Positions 27,864 to 36,660 of a stretch of 53,646 nucleotides of DNA are shown here, one piece after another (the stretch's first letter is position 1; every line of letters begins with the position of its first letter). The stretch covers positions 1 through 53,646 of the forward strand of contig JAGXSZ010000008.1 in assembly GCA_018333515.1 (NCBI GenBank), read 5' to 3'. The stretch is from Actinomycetota bacterium. GTDB lineage: Bacteria > Actinomycetota > Aquicultoria > Aquicultorales > Aquicultoraceae. A model generated the notes under the pieces. It was not told the origin of the DNA. It did no database searches and saw only the letters and a list, made by a program, of their open reading frames with translations. The position numbers and the translations under genes are program-made.

Positions 27864-27964
27864 CGGTTATTGTTTTTACGCTTAGACGCTTGGAACAGGA
27901 GAACTTCATCATGGATACTTTGCCGCTTTACGAACTTGAACATCGCTGTGGCGCAGGGGACGCA

Positions 27965-28094
27965 GGGGACGTTGCTACGGGAGTTACGGCTGTGGAGGTT
28001 ACGGGAGAAGGGCGGATTCTTTTGATTTGAGGAAAATTCTGCTACTGCTTAATCGTTCGATATGGGCAACCGTAACTCCCGTAGCAACGTCCCC
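27965..28094. repeat. REP-like inverted pair, 25-bp arms
   Basis: Arms at 27965-27989 and 28070-28094 are perfect inverted copies containing GTAGCAACGTCCCC next to CCGTAACTCCC, 80 bp apart. The same motif recurs at 29610, 35673 and 46254. The layout resembles REP/BIME elements mobilised by RAYT transposases, but no RAYT gene lies here. Confidence 0.7.
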
Positions 28095-28096
28095 CA

Positions 28097-28146
28097 CCCA
28101 CACATATAAAACAGCCGCTCGAAAGCGGCTGTTTTATATGTGTGGG
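28097..28146. terminator. perfect 23-bp stem hairpin with CGAA loop
   Basis: CCCACACATATAAAACAGCC begins the left arm; loop CGAA at 28120-28123. The A-run/T-run flanking the GC-rich tip (AAAACAGCCGCT/AGCGGCTGTTTT) makes it a plausible bidirectional terminator. It directly abuts the REP-like arm. Confidence 0.7.
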
Positions 28147-28519
28147 GAAGCCGTAACTCCCATTCTGTTCTATCCCGCCATCTATCTACCGGCCTCGAAA
28201 AGCCAGTGCCGCCTTAAGCGGCTGCCTCTACCCGGGATCTCGCTTTAAGCGCTCCCTATTTGAGTTGCACCCTGCCGGATGTTTACCGCGTTTCACCCGC
28301 TTGAATCAAGCGGCTCGTCTCTGTGGCACTAGTCGTCGGGCTTCGCAGCCCGCCCTCCTTTGCAAGAGGCGGTCTCTTACATGCAAAGCGCGAGCCCCGC
28401 ATGTGGGTGTGGGATGTTTCCTCTAGCCGCGGGCGAACCCTGCGGCCAGCGACGGGTCGTTTCCCCACCTCGTTTAGCCTTATCGGCACATATATCTTAC
28501 CACGTAAACAAATTTTTAG

Positions 28520-28606
28520 CTCGCGCTTACGAGGCGAGCGCGACGAAATTTGGACGATTTATCGCTAAGAAGCTGCGGGTTTTTGACTCGCGCTTACGAG
28601 GCGAGC
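28520..28606. repeat. 20-bp direct repeat pair
   Basis: CTCGCGCTTACGAGGCGAGC occurs at 28520-28539 and 28587-28606. Each is itself partly palindromic. The second copy includes the stop codon of the minus-strand gene ending at 28594, so the first may be a duplicated 3' end. Confidence 0.6.
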
Positions 28607-28872
28607 CGCCAGGTGCCGTCCGGGTTTTTCTCCGCCATTTCCAGCAATGTCCTCAAAATCTGTATGCTCTTCTCAGCTGCTTGTTTGTCCTCCTCGGCAA
28701 GCCCGTCCGGCCACGCGGCTTTGAGGGCTCGCCCGAGCATCGCCACCGAGTCGCTCCCACTCACACCGTCAAGGTCTAAGTATTTGAACTCGTTGTCGTA
28801 GTTGTATCCATAGGTGTCGCCCAAGACCAGGCCCGACGTCCTGCCATCGGGCTCGTTTATCGTGATTCGCAT
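28594..28872 (-). CDS. hypothetical protein (92 aa)
   Basis: The product starts MRITINEPDGRTSGLVLGDT and is acidic and soluble, with a helical C-terminal half (AMLGRALKAAWPDGLAEEDKQAAEKSIQILRTLLEMAEKNPDG). No signal, TM or catalytic motif is visible. The ATG at 28872 has a strong RBS (GGAGGTGACG), which supports it being a gene and excludes the longer upstream frame. No family recognised. Confidence 0.65.
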   Translation of the reverse strand: MRITINEPDGRTSGLVLGDTYGYNYDNEFKYLDLDGVSGSDSVAMLGRALKAAWPDGLAEEDKQAAEKSIQILRTLLEMAEKNPDGTWRLAS

Positions 28873-29142
28873 CGTCACCTCCACACGCGACTTCCCGCAA
28901 TTATGTCTACCGGTATTATAGCGCGAGCATGCAGCTCTAAGGTAGATAGGGAGCAAACCGGTTGTGGTAGCGCGTGCGTGAAGCGGCACGAAGTGCCGAT
29001 GGTGCCCTTTAAGCAGCCCGCGCTTCTGCCTGCTTATCTCCCCGGCTTGACCATAGTGTTTGCTCGTAGGCTTAGCAGGCTCAGTAGGCTTAATATACTT
29101 GTAGGCTTAGTAGCGTTCGGGCTGCTGGGGTATGATACATTT

Positions 29143-29613
29143 ATGGATATCAGGATACGAGAGGCGACGCGCGACGACCTAAAAGTTGCCCACAAGTGGG
29201 CGAACGACCCCGACAGCATACGCATGAACGCCAAGAACGGGACGGTTCCGCCCGACACCTTCGCGCGGTTTTTCGCCGAGCTGTTGCACGACAAGGACGT
29301 GCTTCTGTTAATCGTCGAGGGACTATGTGGCTATGACTGGATTCCGTTGGCGCAGTCGCGGTTAGACGCCGACGGGGAGATAAGTATCTTCGTCGACAGC
29401 GACTATCGCGGCAGAAGACTCGCAACCCCGATAATCCTTGCATCAATCGAGTTTGCCGGTTATAAGCTGGTATTGCCCCGAATCATCGCGAAAATCAGGT
29501 TCGAAAACATCCCGTCCATCAAAGCTTTCGAGCAAGCCGGGTTCGAAGTAACGCGCGAGCTGGTCTACAAAGGACACGCCTGCGTCGAGTATGAATATCT
29601 TGCGCGGGAGTAG
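29143..29613 (+). CDS. GNAT-family N-acetyltransferase
   Basis: The 156-residue product has the GNAT fold pattern: IRIREATRDDLKVAHKWAND at the N-terminus, a beta-bulge region DGEISIFVDSDYRGRRLATP (acetyl-CoA pyrophosphate loop, R/QxxGxG/A-like) and the C-terminal ARIRFENIPSIKAFEQAGF-like IAKIRFENIPSIKAFEQAGF motif. This resembles RimJ/RimL or pseudaminic acid PseH-like enzymes. Substrate unknown. I chose the ATG at 29143; the longer frame upstream is not protein-like. The stop codon lies inside a REP-like motif. Confidence 0.8.
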   Translation: MDIRIREATRDDLKVAHKWANDPDSIRMNAKNGTVPPDTFARFFAELLHDKDVLLLIVEGLCGYDWIPLAQSRLDADGEISIFVDSDYRGRRLATPIILASIEFAGYKLVLPRIIAKIRFENIPSIKAFEQAGFEVTRELVYKGHACVEYEYLARE

Positions 29614-29623
29614 CAACGTCCCC
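29610..29623 (+). repeat. REP-like motif copy
   Basis: GTAGCAACGTCCCC, identical to the core of the pair at 27965-28094. It contributes the TAG stop codon of the GNAT gene. Confidence 0.55.
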
Positions 29624-29663
29624 TACCCCCCCATAAACCCGCGGCCCATCGCCTTGTTTAAGC

Positions 29664-32600
29664 TTAGCTTTTAGCATTGCCCGCACTCGGCAGAGAGAGC
29701 GCGAGTACTACTATGTCGTCCGATATCTCACCTTTTGTGCATGCGATGACTTCGTTGAATATCGCTTCCGGCACTTCCCCTGCCGAAAGCGGCCCCATGT
29801 CCTTGAGCAGGTTTATTAAACCCTCTTCTTCGAAGAAACCTCCGTTACATCTGGCCTCGGTTACCCCGTCGGTATAGAGAACCAACACGTCGCCCTGCTT
29901 GAGAACCGCTTCAGCTTCATCGAATTTCAACTTGTTGAACGCCCCGATGACCGGGCTGTTTACTTCGAGCAGCGAAACTTCAGCTGTCGTCCGCTTAATC
30001 ATCGCCGGCGGGTGCCCCGCGCTACAGTATCTGAGAACGCCGGATTTCGTATCGGCTATCGCAAAGAAGACCGTTATAAAGCTGCCCGAGCATGAACCTT
30101 TTACCACCGCCTCATTGACCTTGGCCATAATGACGGCTGGAGAGGCTTGCTCATACGCGTACGCCCGTATAGTGTTTCTTACCAGAGAGGTAAGAGTGGC
30201 CGCCTCCAAGCCTTTGCCCGCTACGTCACCGACGACGATTCCGACCCTGTCTCCTTCCAGCCCGAAGATATCAAAGAAGTCGCCGCCTACTCGAGCCGCT
30301 TCGGTGGCTGAGCGGTAGAAGTGCCCGTATTCGACTTCCTCAATACACTCCGGAACGGCAAGCAGAGCGGTCTGCAGAGTATTCGCAATATGTCGCTCGG
30401 CCACATAGAGCCTAGTGTTTTCGAGGGCAAAAGAAACTGTGGTCGCTAATTTGCTTGCGAAGTCTATTTGGGCTCCGGTAAACGCGACCGGTGCCGAGCG
30501 GTAGTGGAACGTGAGCATGCCAATAACGGAATCTCGTGTCAAGAGAGGCACAGCTACGAATGACCGGATACCCACCTCCTCCATCAGTTTGCGGTCGACC
30601 CTCTCGTCATTGTATGCATCGTTCATTACCATCATCTGCTTGGTTCTAGCAACCATCGCCAGGTGTTTTGCCTTCGCGTCGGATAATGCTGTGCCTACCA
30701 AGTCATCTGAAAACCCGTAGACAAATTTTATAACCCAGTTATCGTATTCACGAACGACGACCGCGGCCGATTCGCATCCCGAAGCCTTAACGGCATCGGC
30801 CACCAACCGCTTCATTATCTTGTCGATATTGAGCGTTGAGATTAGGTCCGCATTGATATTATTCAAAGCATCGCTTAGCTCTTTTGCTTTTTTAGACTCC
30901 TCTTCCGTTCGCTTGCGCCCGGTGATGTCCTCAATGGCGAGGAGAATCAAGTCCGTCCCCTGCGCATCCCGGACAATTCGACGGGCATTGAACAACATTG
31001 TCCTGCGTCCGATATCCGGGAACTCGTGGTCGACCTCGACATCCTCGAACCGGAGGCTTTTGGATGATATGCCGTCCAGTAGTTCTCTCAGCTTTGGTAT
31101 CTCCCACTGACGGTTGCCGAGTTCGTAGACGAGAATGTTCTCCGTCTCCTTTTTCACGACATGGAAGGTGCGGTAGAAAGATTGATTTGCCGATACGACC
31201 CGCAGGTCGGCATCGAGGACTACCAGAGGCTCCCTGACTGTTTCTACGATAGCCTGGGCATAATTGCGGGCTTCTTCGGCCTGGACTAAGCTGCGTTTCG
31301 TCTCGTCGATATCGAGCAACGATATAACCGCGCCGGCAATCCTATTGTCTGAAGTCTTGTAGGGCCTTATCTGCATAGAGTACCAGCGGCCATCATTATC
31401 TTGGACTTCTTGCTGCCACATGTTGAGGCTTCCGACAACTCCTAGAATCAATTGCTCCAGGTCGGGCGCGTCTATCTTTAGCCTGATATCACCGATTGGC
31501 CGACCGACGTCGGAGGGGATTATATTAAGAATTCGCTCCGCCGTAGGGGTAAAGCGCCTTATGCGTAAATCATTACCCAGCATGATAATCGGGATATCGG
31601 TGCTGGTGTTAAAATTATTCAAATCGTCGTTGAGCAGCATCAATTCCCGATTGCGATTCTGCAGTTCATCGTTGACCGTAGTCAGTTCTTCATTGCTCGA
31701 CTGAAGTTCCTCTTTAGATGTTTCCAGCTCCTCATTAATGCTTTGCAGCTCTTCGTTGCTCGACTGAATCTCCTCATTTGCGGCCCTAAGTTCCTCGCCG
31801 GCGGCGTCTTTCTCCTCAATGGTCGAGCCTAAATACTCTTTGGTTGCGACAAGCTCCTGTTTTAGTTTGGCGATTTCGCGCTCGACAGACCTTCGCTCTT
31901 CGGCAGGTTTTTTCTTACCAGGCTTGGCTTCCCGCAGCTCAGAATCGGCCGGCGCGGTATTCTCTTTAAAAAGGACCAAATAATAGGATTCATTAGACGG
32001 CGCCTTTATGGGAATCACCTCGATAGCGATATCCCTATAGTTGCCGTTATGTTTGATCCTTATGTCTTCCTTGTTGACGGGAGCATTTGTCTTCTTTGCT
32101 TCATTGATAGCCGTGCGTAAATCTAACGCTAATTCTTCTCGGGCCATGTTTAAGAGATTTAGGCTCGCCTTTCCGGGTGCCGGTTCAACAAAAAGACCGG
32201 TGTGCCCGCGGAATTGAAGGATTTCCATATTACCATCGACAATAACGCCGGCGGGGGCGTACTTCTCCAGGACTATATGATTGGCCTCTTTCTGAACATC
32301 GAATTTCGGGAGTATTATCTCGCGGGGCATATTAATCCTTTTTTCAATCTCTAAATATTCCGGCGAGTAACCCCTTGTAGCAAAGTCTACCGGCAGGCGA
32401 GATGGCGCCGGCTTTTTGGAGTAAATTCTGTGCTTTTTGTCGACCGGCTCAAAAAGGTCGATAAAGCCGTCAACCGTCTCAGAGGTGCCCAGCACGAGAT
32501 AGCCCTTTGGCTGAAGAGCATAATGAAGCGCCGGTATTACTTTCTTTTGCAAGGTCGAGTTTAGGTAGATAAGCACATTTCGAAAGCTGACGAGATCGAG

Positions 32601-33860
32601 CCTGGAGAAAGGCGGGTCTTTGGTCACATCGTGCTTGGCGAAGATGCACATCTCGCGGATTACCGTGTTAATCTGGTAGCCGCCCTCCACCTTAACAAAG
32701 AAGCGTTGCAGGCGCTCTGGTGAGACATCGGCCGTAATGTTTTCCGGATATATACCCGCACGGGCTTTCTCGATGGCTATCTCGTTGATGTCCGTGGCAA
32801 AGATTAAAACCGGGGGCTTTTTTGGCATTCCTTCCAAAGACTCAAGCAAGGACATGGCAATACTATATGGTTCCTCACCAGTGGAACACCCCGGCACCCA
32901 CACCCTGATAGGTAAATCGGGTGCTTTATCTTTGATAATTTCGGGGAATACACCTTTCTTTAAAGTCTCGAATGTTTCGCGATCCCGGAAAAAATCTGTA
33001 ACGGTAATGAGAATGTCCTGGTATAGAGCCATCACTTCGGCTGGGTATTCCTGCAGATATCTAACGTACGCCTCCAGCGCATCGAGCTTGTTCACAACCA
33101 TGCGCCGCGTGATGCGCCGCTTGATGGTGGTCTGTTTGTAATAAGTAAAATCGACGCCGGTGGTGCTTCGAAGCAACCAGAATATCTTACTCATGAGGTC
33201 GCCCTTGGCTTCCGGTAGCGATTTTGCCTCCTCTTTAGCCATGGAACGGGCCATAAAAGGGTGCTGCCCGATTCTTGCCAGCTCATTTGCGATTTTTTCA
33301 GGGGGCAGGATAAAATCGACTACGCCCGCGGCCACAGCGCTACGTGGCATACCATCGTATTCGGCCGATTCCGGATCCTGGGCAAAGGTGATGCCGCCCG
33401 CGGCCTTGACCTCCTTTAGACCCAGAGCGCCGTCGGAAGCGGTTCCCGATAAGATAACCCCAATCGCTTTGTTGCTCTGGTCTTCCGCCAGAGAGCGCAA
33501 GAAAAAATCTATCGGCAAGTGCAGCCCACGGATTTCCGTACGCGGCATCAGGTTTAGAACCCCGTGGAAAATAGCCATGTTTACGTTGGCCGGAATGACA
33601 TATACGTGGTTTGGCTCGACGAGCATGCCGTCTTTTACTTCGCTTACCGGCATCTTCGTCGCCTTGGCCAGAAGCTCGGGTAGAATGCTTACATGTTTTG
33701 GGTCTAGGTGTTGAACCAGCACAAACGCCATACGGATGTCACCCGGCAGATGCTGGAGCAGTTGGGTGAACGCCTTCAAGCCGCCGGCCGAAGCCCCAAT
33801 CCCAACAATCGGAATTGCCGTATCTTTATTCTCTTTCGCCGTTTTTGCCGAGTTTTTCAT
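29664..33860 (-). CDS. CheB-CheR-PAS-GAF-SpoIIE phosphatase fusion protein
   Basis: A 1398-residue cytoplasmic signalling protein. Residues 15-195 are a CheB methylesterase (PIVGIGASAGGL; later GTASDGALGLKEVKAAGG). About 215-490 is a CheR methyltransferase (IRVWVPGCSTGEEPYSIAM). A PAS-like domain follows, then a long coiled coil (about 650-745) with repeated SSNEELQSxNEEL heptads. Next come two PAS domains (about 750-870 and 875-985), a GAF domain (about 1005-1160) and a C-terminal PP2C/SpoIIE phosphatase (about 1185-1395) with ARVGGDFFDIF and VGDVAGKGLEAA metal-binding motifs. It has no receiver or kinase domain. The output is probably dephosphorylation of a STAS protein. RBS GAGG; start ATG 33860. 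Confidence 0.92.
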   Translation of the reverse strand: MKNSAKTAKENKDTAIPIVGIGASAGGLKAFTQLLQHLPGDIRMAFVLVQHLDPKHVSILPELLAKATKMPVSEVKDGMLVEPNHVYVIPANVNMAIFHGVLNLMPRTEIRGLHLPIDFFLRSLAEDQSNKAIGVILSGTASDGALGLKEVKAAGGITFAQDPESAEYDGMPRSAVAAGVVDFILPPEKIANELARIGQHPFMARSMAKEEAKSLPEAKGDLMSKIFWLLRSTTGVDFTYYKQTTIKRRITRRMVVNKLDALEAYVRYLQEYPAEVMALYQDILITVTDFFRDRETFETLKKGVFPEIIKDKAPDLPIRVWVPGCSTGEEPYSIAMSLLESLEGMPKKPPVLIFATDINEIAIEKARAGIYPENITADVSPERLQRFFVKVEGGYQINTVIREMCIFAKHDVTKDPPFSRLDLVSFRNVLIYLNSTLQKKVIPALHYALQPKGYLVLGTSETVDGFIDLFEPVDKKHRIYSKKPAPSRLPVDFATRGYSPEYLEIEKRINMPREIILPKFDVQKEANHIVLEKYAPAGVIVDGNMEILQFRGHTGLFVEPAPGKASLNLLNMAREELALDLRTAINEAKKTNAPVNKEDIRIKHNGNYRDIAIEVIPIKAPSNESYYLVLFKENTAPADSELREAKPGKKKPAEERRSVEREIAKLKQELVATKEYLGSTIEEKDAAGEELRAANEEIQSSNEELQSINEELETSKEELQSSNEELTTVNDELQNRNRELMLLNDDLNNFNTSTDIPIIMLGNDLRIRRFTPTAERILNIIPSDVGRPIGDIRLKIDAPDLEQLILGVVGSLNMWQQEVQDNDGRWYSMQIRPYKTSDNRIAGAVISLLDIDETKRSLVQAEEARNYAQAIVETVREPLVVLDADLRVVSANQSFYRTFHVVKKETENILVYELGNRQWEIPKLRELLDGISSKSLRFEDVEVDHEFPDIGRRTMLFNARRIVRDAQGTDLILLAIEDITGRKRTEEESKKAKELSDALNNINADLISTLNIDKIMKRLVADAVKASGCESAAVVVREYDNWVIKFVYGFSDDLVGTALSDAKAKHLAMVARTKQMMVMNDAYNDERVDRKLMEEVGIRSFVAVPLLTRDSVIGMLTFHYRSAPVAFTGAQIDFASKLATTVSFALENTRLYVAERHIANTLQTALLAVPECIEEVEYGHFYRSATEAARVGGDFFDIFGLEGDRVGIVVGDVAGKGLEAATLTSLVRNTIRAYAYEQASPAVIMAKVNEAVVKGSCSGSFITVFFAIADTKSGVLRYCSAGHPPAMIKRTTAEVSLLEVNSPVIGAFNKLKFDEAEAVLKQGDVLVLYTDGVTEARCNGGFFEEEGLINLLKDMGPLSAGEVPEAIFNEVIACTKGEISDDIVVLALSLPSAGNAKS

Positions 33861-34007
33861 CTCTCAAATCCTCGCGGCTCTGAACGCTGCCCCTCTCACG
33901 CTTTCATCGATTAGTCTGACAACACAAACAAAATCAATGAACCCCCCCCCAGCCGAGAAAGATTGGAGTGGGGCTTGACATAAGCTCTTGCGCCTGTCGC
34001 CTTACAG

Positions 34008-34145
34008 ACTAGTACTCCATCACACGTTTTATGAGTTGTCATTCTGAGTGAAACGAAGAATCTCTAAAGCTTGAGATTGTTCGGTCGTTTTCAACTCCCT
34101 CAGAATGACGGATACCAGTCGATGTATCTGTGATGGAGTACTAGT
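34008..34145. mobile_element. 138-bp MITE-like element
   Basis: Perfect 17-bp terminal inverted repeats ACTAGTACTCCATCACA (34008-34024) and its inverse (34129-34145). A nested inverted pair GTCATTCTGAG/CTCAGAATGAC lies within. The interior has no open frame. The GTCATTCTGAG...GAATCTC type of sequence is a common intergenic repeat in diverse bacteria. Confidence 0.65.
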
Positions 34146-34388
34146 ATCCAAAACAATGCCACCGAGCGTGTCGATGCCGAGATACTTTCCGGCGCCAACA
34201 AACCCTTGGTAGTTATTATATCCTTAATCGATAAATTGGAAACACCGCTCAGATAGCTATCGTGGAATATAAGCGCTACCGTGAAAGCGAAGAACAATGC
34301 CGGCACTCTCGCTGACCGTACTCGAATAAGCCGACGATACCGCTCGGTTGACAGCCTTCACGCGGTAGGCGTAGGTGTTATTAATCGC
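34146..34388 (-). pseudogene. fragment of a fibronectin type III-like coding region
   Basis: Just past the galT stop, the minus strand encodes NTYAYRVKAVNRAVSSAYSS and TVSESA, the typical end of an Fn3 domain, with no start codon and no domain beginning. Downstream it degenerates toward the MITE-like element. It looks like a leftover of a surface-protein gene broken by the insertion. Confidence 0.4.
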
Positions 34389-35507
34389 CTACGTGCGGAC
34401 CCGTATCGCTCCCTCAAACCGCGCATCGCGAAGACGCTCGGCCGCATCTTCGGGGGCGATGGTGTTCACAAAAAGTCCCGAGCCGAGTTCAAACCCGGTT
34501 GGAATGCTGGTGCGCGGGCATATTTCGATATGCCAATGGAACGACGGCGCGCAATCATCATACTCTTGGCCGTGGGGTACTGAATGGAGAAAGTAGTTAT
34601 ATTGCGGCGCTCCGCCCAAGACCGCATTAAGCCGAGCCATCGTCCTTCTGAAAATCCAGGCAAGGTCCGCGAGATCCTCGGGATTTGCATCAAGAAAGTC
34701 GGCTCGATGCGCGAGAGGAAGGATTTGCACTTCCCACTCATACCTGCTCGCAAAGGGTTTAATCGCTATAAAGCGTTTGCTGCGCTCGACTACAAATTGC
34801 CCGACATTTATTTTTCGCCGTATTTCTCCAGAGTCTTTGTCGTAAAGCGTCGCCTCAAATGTTAGCGCCTCATCGATTAAACTACAGAAAATACAGTGAT
34901 GATTGGTCTCGAAAAACGCCGAGCTGTTTCTGACTTCCGCCTGCACGTTATCGGGCACGACGGGCATCGCGATTATCTGGCTGTGCGTGTGCGCGATACT
35001 TGCGCCGGCGGCCGGGCCGAAATTCTTAAACACCAACACGTTCTTGATGCGCGGGTTCGCATTATAGAGCTGTTCCATTCGCGTCCGGTAAGTGGCAAAA
35101 AGCAGGCCGAGCTGCTCCTCGGTCATTTCATGGATACGAATCCCGTGCGAAGAATGGTCGATGACGACTTCGTGGCGGCCATATCCGTTCATTGTGTGTT
35201 GCAGCCCGAATACGAAATTCGGGTCTTCATTGTCGTCTCCGAGAATAGGATAGAGGTTCTCGACGATGCGCATTTTCCAGTCACCCTCCGAGGGGACTCG
35301 AAGAATCGATGCCGGCGTCATATCTTCATTTCCTGAGCAAAAAGGGCAAGTCTCTACATATGTTCGCGTATCATGGGGCACGGGCGGTTCTTCTTTTTTA
35401 GGACGCATACTCCGCGCCGTAGCCACGAGCACGCTTTCACTCGGCACAATCGGATTGATTCTAATCTCGCGAACGGCTTTCTCGTTCGGCTCTGTCGTTT
35501 CATTCAT
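34389..35507 (-). CDS. galT: galactose-1-phosphate uridylyltransferase (GalT, HIT superfamily)
   Basis: GalT exchanges UMP between UDP-glucose and galactose-1-phosphate (Leloir pathway). The 372-residue product has zinc-ligand pairs CPFC (near 52) and CIFC, the active-site HxH in GASIAHTHSQIIA, and FHWHIEICPR near the C-terminus. This is the AHTHSQ subtype seen in Actinobacteria and thermophiles rather than the HPHGQ type, so related nucleotidyltransferase activity (such as ADP-sulfurylase-like) is possible. I chose ATG 35507 (RBS GGAACTAGGA) over a longer frame. No galK or galE is nearby. Confidence 0.88.
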   Translation of the reverse strand: MNETTEPNEKAVREIRINPIVPSESVLVATARSMRPKKEEPPVPHDTRTYVETCPFCSGNEDMTPASILRVPSEGDWKMRIVENLYPILGDDNEDPNFVFGLQHTMNGYGRHEVVIDHSSHGIRIHEMTEEQLGLLFATYRTRMEQLYNANPRIKNVLVFKNFGPAAGASIAHTHSQIIAMPVVPDNVQAEVRNSSAFFETNHHCIFCSLIDEALTFEATLYDKDSGEIRRKINVGQFVVERSKRFIAIKPFASRYEWEVQILPLAHRADFLDANPEDLADLAWIFRRTMARLNAVLGGAPQYNYFLHSVPHGQEYDDCAPSFHWHIEICPRTSIPTGFELGSGLFVNTIAPEDAAERLRDARFEGAIRVRT

Positions 35508-35672
35508 TCCTAGTTCCTTCCTTGTTGTTGAATTCTTGTTGTTGAATTTATTGGAGCATATTGGAGTGCTATATATCGCCCATCCTAGAACACTTCCGGA
35601 AGAACCTAGGCAATCCCTTGATGCGCTTGCCGGAGCGCTCCAAGAACGTGGAGAATTAATCGGCGCGCGCAA

Positions 35673-35686
35673 GTAGCAACGTCCCC
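35673..35686 (+). repeat. REP-like motif copy
   Basis: GTAGCAACGTCCCC, between galT and phnH. Matches the copies at 27965, 28070, 29610 and 46254. Confidence 0.55.
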
Positions 35687-35698
35687 CGCCCTACTTCT

Positions 35699-36340
35699 CT
35701 AACCGTAACGCGGCCCATCCGACTCCACATCCCAAGCCGGCCTGCTGCTCCTTGGCAAACAAGCTATTTTGCCCTCCAAATCGACCAGAATGGTGGTGTC
35801 CGTGCCGAGATGATAGTCGTGGCTCCGGGGGGTCGGCCCGCCTATGTTATCCCGGTGCATCCCCGAAAGCCAGAGTTGCGTGGCGCCGTTCACGCCCGGC
35901 CCGGAGAGTTCAAGACGAATGAGTTCTCCGTAACTTCCGGGCGGCTGCCCATACAGGTGATCGATGACCATAACGACCGTTGTGCCCGTCTCTGAAAGGT
36001 CAGTAGTGCCGGGGTGCGCTAAGGCCAACTCGCCTTGCGCTCGCCTCCCGTCACAGAATATGAAGTCGGCATGCTCGACATCGACCGAGCGCGCCCCGGT
36101 GCACCGGAAGATATCTCTCGCATTGAGTTCATCGTTAATGTCGAGACAGGTGAAAGTGACCTCTGTGTCGAGGAGCGTGCGCGCGATCAGGTAGGGAAAG
36201 CTGTTTTCCTTGCCGATAAGAAGCTTTATATCAGGCAGGTAGTTGATCTTACCCGGCCTCGCCATGCTATCCAAAAGCAACCTAAATACCCGCTGAGTAT
36301 CGTATGCGGGGTCGAATGCTTCCTTTACCGGTAGAATCAT
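35699..36340 (-). CDS. phnH: carbon-phosphorus lyase subunit PhnH-like protein (orphan)
   Basis: PhnH is a core subunit of the PhnGHIJ complex that cleaves alkylphosphonates to release phosphate. The 213-residue product begins MILPVKEAFDPAYDTQRVFR and continues LLLDSMARPGKI, the PhnH signature. It also has VEHADFIFCDGRRA and a C-terminal LGTDTTILVDLEGKIACLPR-like segment. None of phnG, I, J, K, L or M lies in the window, so it may be a stray subunit or have taken another role. The ATG at 36340 is preceded by GGCGGCGCA. A weak Pho-box-like repeat lies at 36554-36581. Confidence 0.8.
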   Translation of the reverse strand: MILPVKEAFDPAYDTQRVFRLLLDSMARPGKINYLPDIKLLIGKENSFPYLIARTLLDTEVTFTCLDINDELNARDIFRCTGARSVDVEHADFIFCDGRRAQGELALAHPGTTDLSETGTTVVMVIDHLYGQPPGSYGELIRLELSGPGVNGATQLWLSGMHRDNIGGPTPRSHDYHLGTDTTILVDLEGKIACLPRSSRPAWDVESDGPRYG

Positions 36341-36553
36341 TGCGCCGCCTTCTGTGAATGATTTAGCACAAACCTGAAGTCTTAATTCAATAAAAGGGTG
36401 CGCGGTGCGGCACGCTTGCCCGTGCTCTCCGCAAGACCCCTGCGATACGCGGCGTGGTCCCTCGGAACGGGTAGGGGCACATCTTCGCAGCGCCCCACTC
36501 ACGCCCGTCTTAACTAAGCATAAAGCGCTTCTCGAAGGAGGTGGTTGCAGCGA
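36341..36553. other. upstream region of phnH
   Basis: Non-coding, with presumed phnH promoter. No gene supported; the long minus-strand frame extending into it is not protein-like. Confidence 0.4.
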
Positions 36554-36581
36554 TGTAAACATTCGGTAAATTAATTGTTTA
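36554..36581 (-). promoter_or_regulatory. Pho-box-like repeats upstream of phnH (weak)
   Basis: Minus strand, 11-bp phased units TAAACA (36576-36581), TTTACC (36565-36570) and TTTACA (36554-36559). They lie 214 bp upstream of the phnH ATG. Weaker than the other boxes, but orientation and phasing agree with them. Confidence 0.45.
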
Positions 36582-36660
36582 AACGGTTAAAGGATTATTA
36601 GCGCTGTTCAGAATGGGCATAGTCGCAAACCTGGAGGAAAGTAAACGAGTAATATGCGGT

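Larger units (their letters stand above)
27864..28593. other. 730-bp non-coding stretch rich in inverted repeats
   Basis: Holds a 25-bp inverted REP-like pair (27965-27989 and 28070-28094), a perfect 23-bp stem hairpin (28097-28146), a further CCGTAACTCCC copy near 28151, and a 20-bp direct repeat (28520-28539 and 28587-28606). No gene is supported; open frames here lack RBS and resemble no family. Confidence 0.6.

Noticed and set aside
28360-28801. Overlapping plus-strand frames near the 20-bp repeats
   Set aside because: They are antisense to the gene at 28594-28872 or repeat-derived and have no RBS.
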